Below, piece by piece: positions 35,196 through 45,555 of a DNA stretch of 64,000 bases. Location of the stretch: the NCBI GenBank assembly GCA_029204225.1, contig CM055106.1:44647313-44711312 (forward strand), read 5' to 3'. Position numbers and translations under genes: made by a program. Origin of the DNA: Diphasiastrum complanatum (taxonomy: Eukaryota; Streptophyta; Lycopodiopsida; Lycopodiales; Lycopodiaceae). The stretch's first letter is position 1. Each line of letters starts with the position of its first letter. The notes beneath the pieces are model-generated. The model worked only from the letters and a program-made list of their open reading frames with translations. It ran no database searches and was not told the DNA's origin.

Positions 35196-38100
35196 TTGCA
35201 ATGACTTGCTCCCTCACAAAATGATATTGTATCTCAATATGCTTGCTCCTAGCATGAAAGATAGGATTGGATGCCATTCTTTGGGCTGATTGATTGTCAC
35301 AAAAGATGACTGGGCTCTCTGAAAAATCCAGCAAGTGAAGATCCTTGATCATTCTCTTGATCCAAAGCATCTCCTTTGTGCAATGTGTAAGAGCTTTGTA
35401 CTCGGCCTCACTAAATGACAATGAGATAATGGCTTGTTTCTTTGACAACCATGATATAGCTCCATCACCTGTGAAAATACAATAAGCACTAATGGATTTC
35501 CTATCCATTACATCTCCAGCATAGTCCGAATCTGAAAATCCAAAAAGATTAGGTGATGATCCCTCATACAATATGCCAAAATCTCGAGTTCCAATGATAT
35601 ACCTCAAAACACGCTTTCCTAGCTTCCAATGCTCCTCACTAGGATCTTGCATGCATTGACTCAATCTTCCAGCACAATAGCTTAGATCAGGTCTAGTAAT
35701 GGTTAGATAGATGAGTGAACCAACTAGAGAGTAATGTCCTTGAAGGATCTTTCATTACCTCTTATAGTTAGCTTACATGAGACTCCATAGGTGTATCAAT
35801 AGCTTTTGCATCTAATCTTTCTAGAATAAAATTAGCATACTTCTCTTGAAAAATGAAAGTAGATTGAGAAGATCTAATGACTTCTATTCCAAAAATGTAA
35901 TGCAAATTACCAAGATCATGCACCTCAAACTCCTTCTTAAGAGCATTCTTGATATCCTTCACATCTTGATTGTCTCCACCACTCAAGATGATATCATCCA
36001 CATAGATTAGCAAGATGATAACATCATTTCCAGCAAACCTATAATAAAGTGAATGATCATACTCACTCATAACAAAGCCTTGAGAGAGTAAAAAAGTGTT
36101 AAGCTTAGCATACCAACTCCTTGGTGCTTGTTTAAGGCCATACAAACTCTTTTGTAGAAGACACACATGATTTGGCTTTGTTGATGAAATGTAGCTCTCG
36201 GGTTGCTCCATGTACACTTCCTCCTCAAGATCACCATTTAAGAATTCATTTGAAATGTCCATTTGCCATATATCCCATCCATAAAGTGTAGCAAGTGAAA
36301 TGATGACCCGGATGCCTACCATCTTTGCCATGGGTGCAAAGGTCTCATCATAGTCAATCCCTTGTTGTTGAGCATATCCTTCTGCCACTAAACTTGTCTT
36401 GTACTTGTTGATAGATCCATCTTGGTTTGTCTTCACCTTGAAGATCCATGTGTATCCAATAGCTTTCTTGTCCTTAGGCAACTCCACCAATCTCCATGTT
36501 CCATTCTTCATAAGAGCTTGATACTCGAGATCCATTGCTTGGATCCACTCCTCTTCTTTCCTTGCTTGATCTACACTTGTAGGCTCATCCAAAGAGGTTA
36601 GAAAAGCAAAAAAATTTCCAGAAACTACTTGCTTACCCTTTTGATCATATGTGAGCCTTGAAGGTACTTGTCTTTCTCTTGATGTTCTCCTTGGCTTTTG
36701 ACTTGATGAAGGTCCATCATCACCACCATCCAAAGTAGGGTCCTTATCATCAACATCAAGAATGTTAGATGCATCCACTCTACCATCAATCATGCTTGAA
36801 GACACCTTTGGAATGTTCCCCTCATCAAAAATGACATCTCTACCAACAGTCACTTTGTTAGTAGAAAGAATGTAAACCTTGTAGGCTTTACTCACCTCAC
36901 TATATCCAACAAAAATACCTCTTCTTGAAGATGGATCCTCCTTGGTCCTATCATCAAGAGTAATGTTGACATAGCATGTGCATCCAAAGGTTCTTAGAAA
37001 GTTGACACTCGGCCTCCTCTTGAATAGCATCTCAAAAGGTGTCTTTCCATCCGAAATAGCATTCGGCTACCTATTGCACAAGAAATTGGGACACAACAAA
37101 GCTTGATCCCAAAATGGTTTGTCAAGATTAGCACTTAATCTCATAGCTTTAGCACTTTCACATAAATTCATATTCTTCCTTTCAGTCACTCCATTTAGTT
37201 GTGGGGTCCTTGATGTTGTATACTCCCTCTTGATCCCATGCTCATCACAAAAGGCCTTGAACTTGTTAGATATGTATACACCACCATTGTCACCTCTCAA
37301 GCACTTGATCTTTGTGAAAAATTGGTTCTCCCTTGCATTCTTGAACTTGACAAAGAGATCATACACTTCATCCTTGCTCTTTAGTAGATAGATCCAACAA
37401 AATCTACTAAAATCATCAATGAATACATAAATCTTAGCTCCACTATTGCTAATTAGTAAATCCATGAATATCCGAATGTACAAGTTTGAAAAGGCTTTGT
37501 AGATCTAGAAATAGATCTAGTATAAGGTAGTCTATGTGACTTAGACAAAGCACAAGACTCACAAACATGCTTGACATCACTTAAGGAACTTGGAAGACCA
37601 ATCACAACCTTCTTCCTTGCCATTAGCTCCAATGACTTGAAGTTGAGGTGTCCCATCCTTTTGTGCCAGACCTCTTGAATAGAAATTTGCTCCCTTGCAA
37701 CACATCCAGCTTGGTTAGCAATAACACAAGCATCTAGTTTGAACAACTTCCCTTGCCTTTTCTCTTTTCCAATCAATACATCCTTCCTTTTGATCAAACA
37801 AGCATCTCCATCAAACTCCACCTTGAGGCCTTTACTTAGCATTTGGCTCACACTAAGTAAATTCTTGGTAATAGATGGAATAGACAAGACATCCTCCAAA
37901 TGAACATTCCTATTTGTAGAGAGAGAAATAGGAATTGTGCCAATCCCTTTGATTGCACACTTACCAGCATTGGCCGTGTAGATCACCCTCTTGTCATCTC
38001 CATATGTCAACAAAGAAGTGACGTACTCTTTGTGAAAGGTCATGTATGAACTTGCTCCACTATCAATCCATCAAGGATCTAGATCTCCATCATTAGCAAG

Positions 38101-38545
38101 CATACATTAAGACATCACAAAAGCATCATTATTTGCATCTTGAACATCCAAACCATCCTCATCAAAAGTAAGATTACCTTGCTTGTCTCCTTGATCTCTT
38201 TTCTTCTTGTAGCACTCACTTGCAAAGTGTCCTTTGATGCCACAATAGAAGCACTTAAGCTTTTTTTGATCTATCCTTCTTTTTGCCACTTGAAGAAGCA
38301 TCCACTTGATCTTGCCCTTTAGACCACTTACTTTTGGTTTTGCCCTTGAATTTGCCCTTTGTGAACATAGCATCATCTTGAAGTGTCGATGTAGATCCAC
38401 TTCTTACATGAAGCCTATATTCCTCATTGATCAAGATCTCTTGAAGATCCATCAAACTTGGCAAAGTCTTTGAAATAGCAATACTTTGAACAATGTTAGC
38501 ATGAGCATCCAACAAGCCATTAAGAATCACTTGAACTCTCACAAG
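35196..38545 (-). mobile_element. Copia pol fossil, gag end to RNase H, no LTRs
   Basis: Minus strand, 5' to 3': gag C-terminal part with a CCHC zinc knuckle (CFYCGIKGHFASEC, 38,400-38,107), then the protease-side linker. Integrase comes next: an HHCC segment (VWHKRMGHLN, CESCALSKSHRLPY) and a core (FIDDFSRFCWIYLL, RTPQLNGVTERKN) at 38,043-37,067. RT follows (37,030-35,768: QMDISNEFLNGDLEEEVYME, LYGLKQAPRSWY, LLIYVDDIILSG) and RNase H (35,664 to about 35,200: SDSDYAGD, CDNQSAQ). This is the longest open retroelement here, with roughly five breaks. A close relative is at 51.0-52.98 kb. Both ends abut unrelated sequence. Confidence 0.93.
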
Positions 38546-39236
38546 TAAGAACTAAGAATTGAGCACGCTTCATTTTCTGTCTTTCATTATGCGATGACGA
38601 TGCGTTGTTGGTGTTCACTGTATTGGATAACGGCCGGTTAACTAATGTTATTAGCAAGGCTGTCAAAGTATTTCAATTTAACTAAGATATTGCCATAGTA
38701 TGTACGTATGCGGCGTAACTACCGTTATGTTTTTTTAGTGTCCTTTCAAATTTTGATTTTTTATAAGGTCTAATACACGATTTATGTCTTTGCGAAGTTC
38801 GACGAGGTGTTAATTGTTCGACAAGTTTTGTAAACATGGTTTTCTCCTAGTTTGTTTGTCTCTCTCGTGGGAGCATCTCTCTCGTTGGCAATGTCGTTCT
38901 TGTTGGCAGCCTTTTTCTGATTTGTTTACATTGTCATATGTTAAATATGTGGATCATATAATTTTTGAAATCTAATGTATTTTTGTACTATATAAGATGT
39001 GTCGTACAATCATCGTACATAAATTTGATGTTCTGTTTTTATGCGCTGGGGGGGGGGGGTGCTCATTTTGGCTTATTATGGGGCCTGTTTTTATAACATA
39101 ATCGACCAACCCTGCTAATAACGTTGAATACGTCAATCTCACTCGATCTTTTGAAGTATTATGAAGTGCTCTTGCCATGACATATCAAAAAATTTCTCCG
39201 AGCTCCGGGGGGTTTAACAGTCCTAAGAATTTTCAA

Positions 39237-39239
<3 letters not shown>

Positions 39240-39282
<43 letters not shown>
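39240..39282. repeat. (GT)21 microsatellite
   Basis: Uninterrupted GT run. Confidence 0.97.
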
Positions 39283-39284
<2 letters not shown>

Positions 39285-39840
39285 GTGGGGAATGTCTCCC
39301 TCTAGGGTGGATACGGAGGGGCTGGCCTTCCACCTTGGGAGGGCACACCACCTGAGGACGGGAGCCCGAAGGCATGTGCCCAAGCAAGCAAAGGGCCCAA
39401 GGAAAAGACACGTGCAAAAGTGGTATGTTTTAGAGAGAGAATCTCAATTGTGGAGAGAATGCCAATTTTCAAAGAGAGAATATAACAATGTCTAGAATGA
39501 TGGACAAAGAAATCCAAGTGCATATTGTGCCTCTGAAGGTGCCTCTAGAATACAAAGGACACCAGAGCACTGACATTACAAAATGGGAATGGGCATAATG
39601 TTGTGTGCTCGGTGGTTTCTGGTGTGTAAGAGGTTGCAAGGTTCCAATGGCTCATCCTTACATGAAGATTAGAAACATAATAGGCCTTTGCATTAATAAA
39701 ATTTAGATTAGAATACAAAATCAGACCTTCATTTTTGTGGAGTGAACTTTTGCTATGTATTTTGGCACTTGAACTTTTTGACCAAGTGGTTGTATAAAGA
39801 TAGCACACTATAAGCTCAATAAGGAGAACACTTATTCCAC

Positions 39841-39985
39841 ACCACCAATATTGTGGCAGTGGTGGTGTTCCATAGATCTAAGGATGAGAACTGATACCAC
39901 CATTGTGAAGAGGTGGTGGTGCCATCTCCCATCTCGATTAGATGGTTGTTGCACCACCATTGTCACTGCAGTGGTGGTGTAGCTC
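39841..39985. repeat. Tandem repeat of small hairpins, 55-57 bp period, 3 copies
   Basis: Copies start at 39,841, 39,896 and 39,953. Each has ACCACCAwT followed within 15-20 bp by the complementary (A)GGTGGTGGT or AGTGGTGGTG, so each unit can fold on itself. Confidence 0.8.
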
Positions 39986-40944
39986 ATCCCTCAATAAGAG
40001 ATATGAAAACGGGCATAATTTGTCATATCCATTATGCATATGATAAAGGCCAAGGCACCCTTGTAACTTTAGCCAACGCAAACATATAAGAGCACACTTC
40101 TTGTTTCAAAAGAATGTATTGGAATGAGTGTGACTTTAGAGGCCATCAAGTGACACTCTAAAGCCTTCCCCTTGTGTTTATGGGCATGATGTCTTGCTTA
40201 GGCAACATCCCTAGGTGTTTTAAATGCTACATAAATGCTTATAAACAATAGAACGTGATCTTTTATTAAAAATAAGCTGTGGTTTTAAGAGCCATAACTC
40301 ATGCTTTGCAAACAATAACGCATAGCACTATCTATTAAGCAAAAACTCATTCTTTTAAAAATTCATGGGCCAATTTATTTTTAAAATCACAATACCAATG
40401 AAGCCTATCACAAAATCAATTAAGCTAACACGTAGTCATTTAAAAATTCATTGGCCAAAACTCTTTTATATCACAAAAGTAATTAAGCCTATTAAAGGAG
40501 TACTTAAGCCAAGATGCCTCTAGTCCTTTTGAAAAATTTGTGGGCCGTCTATCATTTTGTTTTGCTATTACTAAACCCACTAAGCTAAATTCTTTACGTG
40601 CCTTTTGAAACTTATGAAAAATAGAATATTTGTTTTATTTCAAAAGGCTCAAATTTTGATAGAAAACATTATATTCATACACTTAAATTGCTATATTCCT
40701 TATCACGTGAAGTTCCACTTCAGGTGATGCAATAATCTTTTAATTTGTGCATTTTGATATATTTTAAAATGATTATTGACGTCAAAGTATTTGTCTTATC
40801 TTTATGATTTTACAAGGCTAGGATGTGGCTATTTGTCTCACATTTATGGTTTAGGATGGGGGCTCTATGCACCTTGGCTTAGATATTGTATTCTAGATCT
40901 CCATGTTTTTAGTATCTAGATATCAAGAATAGATTTTTTAGACA

Positions 40945-41070
40945 TTGTTCCTCTGGCTCAAATGGTTGAGGATAAAGCAACTAGTGCTCGTAAATTTTTT
41001 TCAAACTAATGTAAGCAATCCACTTGTGGTGTGGTGTTGTAGCATGCAAGGGTCTAGATTGCTCACCCAT
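40945..41070 (+). repeat. Possible tRNA-derived SINE head
   Basis: CTGGCTCAAATGGTTGAGG near 40,953 resembles an A box (TGGCTCAGTGGTTAAG). A weak B-box-like GGGTCTAGATTGCTC occurs at about 41,049. The spacing is longer than usual and no target duplication was seen. Confidence 0.25.
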
Positions 41071-41353
41071 GTTACATTCATTAATAGCACATGCACACAT
41101 GAGGATATATGCATAGGCCAATGGCCAAAAATCAAAACAATTTAAGATAGAGAAGTATTTTGATATTAAACATTTAAAAGCACTTTTTAAAAGCCACATG
41201 GCCCTTGATGGTAGAGAGTTGGAAAAGTTGGCTGCTTTCGGTGCTTGCGAAAAACCGGCAAATACAAACAACCCAATTGTGGAAATTCAGTTTTCACTGC
41301 TTCATTTTAGATTTATAGGTCTTTTATATGACTCAAAATCAGCTGGTTTTAGT

Positions 41354-41360
41354 TATAAAT
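41354..41360 (+). promoter_or_regulatory. Candidate TATA box of the NPH3-like gene
   Basis: TATAAAT at 41,354-41,360, 66 bp before the ATG, would place the transcription start near 41,385 with a 5' leader of about 40 nt. TATTTAAA at 41,378-41,385 is an alternative. Position and sequence only. Confidence 0.3.
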
Positions 41361-41425
41361 CTTAGGTCTTAAGGTTCTATTTAAACCTTTTACCGATTCC
41401 GTAATAGTTTTTTGGGTTGCGAGCG

Positions 41426-44124
41426 ATGGATGCTGTGAAGGAACCCATATACGTAGATATCCATGTCAATGACAATGCTACGTTCACTATGAGTCCTGTC
41501 AAGACGGGTACGAAAATCGACGGCTTCCAAAGGAAAGGAGAGGCTTGGTAAGTACTTATACGGACTGTACAAATTCCTGTAACTAGTCTTATTAAGCCTG
41601 AAGATTAATTCAAGTTTATGGTGAGCGTTCTGGTCAGGATTCAGGAATGTATGAGAGATGCAAAAGGTTTTAAATTTTATTCGCAGGTCTTCCATGAAAG
41701 AGCCTGATTTTCTGGATAATTTTCCGTCCTTTGTACAACTCTGTTACATACAAGTAAAGTTGAACCATTTCGCTTCATCATTATATAAGCTTTTGGCATG
41801 ATATAACAGTTCGGTGAGGTTTAGCATTGTATTGATAATTATGAGACTTACCATACCCCTCTTGTAGGTTTGTTGCCACCGAGCTACAAAGTGACCTGAC
41901 TGTGGAGGTTGGCGGCTTAAATTTTCATCTCCACAAGGTTCGTTGTAGAGTACGCTTTATGGTGATATGTGCAAGAAAAGAAAAAGTAGTGAATATTTCA
42001 CTTAAGACTGCTCAAATAGTTGGGGATACTGCGTACGTCGATCAGTTATCAAAACAAGCTGCTACTTTCTGGTCAAGGATGAAACTATATCTATTGGACT
42101 TGTAATGTCTGACAAACTTTTGAGATTGTGCAGTTTCCATTGCTCTCCAGAAGTTGCCGTATCAATCGGCTTGTGTTCGAGTCACGTGATGCGGAGAAAA
42201 CTCAAATTGTACTTGCTCATATGCCTGGCGGCGCAGAAGCTTTTGAGTTGGCTGCTCGATTTTGTTATGGAATGCCTGTAGATCTGAGTGCTTCAAACGT
42301 CGCTGCAGTGAGATGCATGGCAGATTATCTTGAAATGTCTGATGATCTTGAAGAAGGAAACCTGATCTCAAAAGCAGAAACGTTCATAAACAACGTTGTT
42401 CTTCAGTCTTGGAAAAGATCCATATCAGTACTAAAAAGCTGTGAACGCCTTTCTCCTTGGGCTGAAGATCTGAAGATTGTTCAGAGATGTTGTGAATCAA
42501 TCGCTTGGAAAGCTTGTACAGATCCCCGAGGTGTAAGATCTCCCGGTACCAAAATAACCTTAGAGACCACGAATCATCCTTTCTTTGCCAATGATACAAG
42601 AGGTTTCATTGTTGCAAGCGACATCGCGCAAGACTGGTGGTTTGACGATGTGGTGTCCCTCAAGATAGGTCACTTTACCAAAGTAATAGCTGCCCTCGCG
42701 GCCAAGGGAATGAGACCTGATTCAATTGGATCCGTCATCGTACACTATTCTCTAAAATGGTTGCCTGCGGTGGCAAGAGAGTATGAAATTGTTATGCATG
42801 ACCCTGAAGAAGTCGAAGAAAGATCGGTATCTGGCTCAGGAATTATAAGTGATTCAGTTGTAAAAGGTTTCTCTACTTTACATCGTCAAGACTTAGCGCT
42901 GTTTGAGCACATTGTAAGAATACTTCCTCGCGAGGACAATGCAATTCCTAGCAAGTTCCTAGTTTACTTGATAAAAATTGCGAATATGCTGGATGCTGAT
43001 GCAGGTTGTAAAGCGGAACTAGAAAAAAGAGTTGGATCGCAACTTGATCATGCAACACTCGATGACCTGCTCATACCTTCATTCTGTAGAGAGTATGAAA
43101 CTTTGTTTGACGTGGAGCTTGTTCAGCGGCTCGTAGAGTATTTTTTAATCACAGAACAAAGTTATCATTCGAACTCTTCACCATCTCTAGGCTTGGATGA
43201 TTCGCCAAGGACCTTCACAGCAAGGCAGGCAGCCAAGTTAAAAGTGGCCAAACTCTTAGATAGCTACGGGACAGAAATCTATCCTTATCAAAGTTTGAAA
43301 GTTTCGCAGAACTAATACCAGATGGTTCCCGCCTTTCTCACGATGGTCTCTACCGCGCTATAGACATCTTCCTGAAGGTATATTCTCAGCTTATTAGGCA
43401 GCATTTCTTCATGTAGAACATATTCTGATGCAAGCCTAGACTTTAATTGTAAGCAGACATGTGGATTGGGCTACTTCTCTACATAGTTTTGTACTAACCT
43501 CTAGCATAATATTCCGATTAGAGTATCGACTAACGACTTCTAGTGGCTTTGTGATTTCAGACCCATCCAAGTTTAACAGAACATGAAAGAAAAAAGGTAT
43601 GCAGAATTATGGACTGTCAAAAGCTCTCACTTCAGGCATGCGTGCATGCTTCTCAAAATGAACGCCTTCCACTACGAATAGTGGTTCAAGTTCTATACTG
43701 CGATCATATGAAGGTGAGGAATGCATTGGCAGGAAAGAAGCCTGAAGAGTTCCTTAAATCAGATGACAACTTGAAGGAAGTCGGCCTGTTTCAAACCTCT
43801 CTTGATCCTAGTTCTCATTCGGAGGGCTTGGCCAAGGTAAATGAAGAGATGAAACTAATGCGATTGGAAATCAACAATCTAAAGCAAGAACTTTCTAAGG
43901 TTCGAAGTCAATATAGTCGCTTTCATGAAGAAATGCACCACTTTTCCAAACATAAGATTTTTTCAACTTGGATAACTAGATTTAAAAAATTAAGCAAGCT
44001 TGCTCATCTTCATCATTCGCATCACGAAGATGATCACAGAGCTTCTGCAAAGGAAGACATCGCGTCTCCTAATCGTGCAGAACATCACAAGGACCACCGA
44101 AACTTGAGGCATTCTGTGTCCTAA
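41426..44124 (+). CDS. NPH3/RPT2-like (NRL) BTB-NPH3 protein, four exons, one apparent 1-bp frameshift
   Basis: Family role (established): NRL proteins are plasma-membrane-associated, plant-specific CUL3 E3-ligase adaptors; NPH3 and RPT2 act with phototropin blue-light receptors. Exons 41,426-41,547, 41,868-41,937, 42,134-43,377 and 43,561-44,124, all with GT/AG borders. N-terminus then BTB/POZ (about residues 41-150: WFVATELQSDLTVEVGG, FHLHKFPLLSRS). NPH3 domain begins near residue 231 (DWWFDDVVSLKIGHF) and runs to NERLPLRIVVQVLYCDH near 512-528, with the conserved DGLYRAIDIFLK. Coiled coil about 571-605. A basic amphipathic stretch (FSTWITRFKKLSKL) follows. C-terminus RNLRHSVS. Exons sum to 2,000 nt, one short of 667 codons; the frame shifts near 43,275-43,290 between LLDSYGTEIY and LSKFESFAEL. 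It is either a young pseudogene or a base error. Expected length about 666 residues, normal for the family. Confidence 0.93.
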
Positions 44125-44594
44125 CACAACAACTGATCGGTGAGCTATATTGTTAGTCCTTCGAATCTGTGGATCCGTCAGAAAAATTATGAAGAATTGA
44201 GTCGAATTTTAGGGGAATTAAAGAACCGTATGGTAGTGTGTTCTCAACCTTCATACGACCGTGTAGCTACTAGCACATCGTGTTTGTGGAAGAGGCAGAA
44301 CCTGGTTGTTGGAATCGGTTTTCTGAGCAATTATTGGACAGACAGTCAATCACTGCTACATTTATAACATGATATTATTCAAAAGGGCATGGTAGAGCAA
44401 TATGCACTTCTCCTTTGTGACAGAGTGCTTGTAGCCGGGTGTAGTATAGTCTTGAATTTGTGACGTCCGATCTTGGAAATAGCAACATGTGTATGAACAA
44501 GTCTCATGCCTGCACTGGAAACATGCATTGATCAGATTGATGTCACAAACTCAAGCTATCTTTTGTAGCTTCATTTCACCCCCTCCCAAACACA

Positions 44595-44620
44595 CCCCCC
44601 CCCCCCCCCCCCCCCCCCCC
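44595..44620. repeat. Poly-C tract, 26 C
   Basis: Uninterrupted run of C just downstream of the NPH3-like gene and directly before a 96-bp tandem duplication. Confidence 0.97.
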
Positions 44621-44621
44621 G

Positions 44622-44812
44622 CCGCACCATCTTTCTAGCTCTTTTATGGTGCTATGTTTTGTTCTATGATCATTTGCTGTTTAAGAAATAGATAATGTTC
44701 ACACCTAAGGCACATCCCCGCACCATCTTTCTAGCTCTTTTATGGTGCTATGTTTTGTTCTATGATCATTTGTTGTTTAAGAAATAGATAATGTTCACAC
44801 CTAAGGCACATG
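44622..44812. repeat. 96-bp tandem duplication
   Basis: CCGCACCATCTTTCTAGC at 44,622 repeats at 44,718, an offset of 96 bp. The two copies differ by one base in the aligned part (TGCTGTTTAAG against TGTTGTTTAAG), which suggests a recent origin. Confidence 0.95.
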
Positions 44813-45555
44813 GAGTCACTAGCCATTCCTCTTAAGAGGCCCTTTCCAAGCTCACCCCCTTGTGTGTGTGTGTGAGTCACCCTACCTCTTCTTTCCACTT
44901 GAGAGAACTAGTCCAGGAGAACTGGTCCTTGAAAACTTGCAAACTCTCTCAAGTGGTTGAGCAACCCATGTTGTCTCTACCCGGGCGAGGGGGTGAACAT
45001 TGAAAGGAGCTCTAAGGCTGGTCACATGAGCTTTTGGAATTTTTAGTTTTGGATGGGGTGTTTTCCCCTTTTAGTGATGTGCAAAGATATTGCACTCAGT
45101 CACACCATTGTTTACTTTCTTTAGGTATTATGGAAGGTGACCCTAAAGACTGCCCAAAAAGTTTAGGCTAGCCCCTGTGGCCTTGCCTAAATAATTTTTA
45201 GGCTCATCCCCTCTGGGCTTGCTTATTTTTTGGGAGTTTAAGCTAGGGAGAATGGCGGGCTCCCATTGCATATTGGATTACATATGGTTTAAATTACATG
45301 ACAATTATGAAAGTGAATATACACATGCATTTATTAATTTCATTTGATGAAATGAAATGGCCGTGTATTTTGGCAAAGTGAAATTTTGCCATGTATGGCA
45401 CTTGAATTTTTTCTCCCATACTCTCAAAAAACAATACATTATGCTTTTGATCAATCTAAAAATGGGTAATATTTTGCTCATGTATAATTCCATTGTGTTA
45501 CACAGACATATTTGCCTCATCCCTGAAATCTTTGGTAGGCCTCATCAACGTGTAT
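44813..45555. other. No gene; possible SINE head near 44,950
   Basis: CTCTCAAGTGGTTGAGCA (about 44,945) resembles a pol III A box. No clear B box follows except CCGGGCGAGGG-type sequence. Two similar ~36-bp units (TTTAGGCT...CCCCTsTGGsCTTGCyTA) lie at 45,160-45,230. No supported reading frame. Confidence 0.35.

Larger units (their letters stand above)
38546..41340. other. Gene-free interval upstream of the NPH3-like gene
   Basis: No supported reading frame. Contents: (G)12 at 39,048-39,059, (GT)n at 39,240-39,282, a hairpin-bearing tandem repeat at 39,841-39,985, and a possible SINE head near 40,945. The part closest to the gene (about 40,700-41,350) may carry its promoter. Confidence 0.5.

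Noticed and set aside
44140-44367. 75-codon frame downstream of the NPH3-like gene
   Set aside because: It lies in the likely 3' untranslated region after the natural C-terminus; no motif or splice support.
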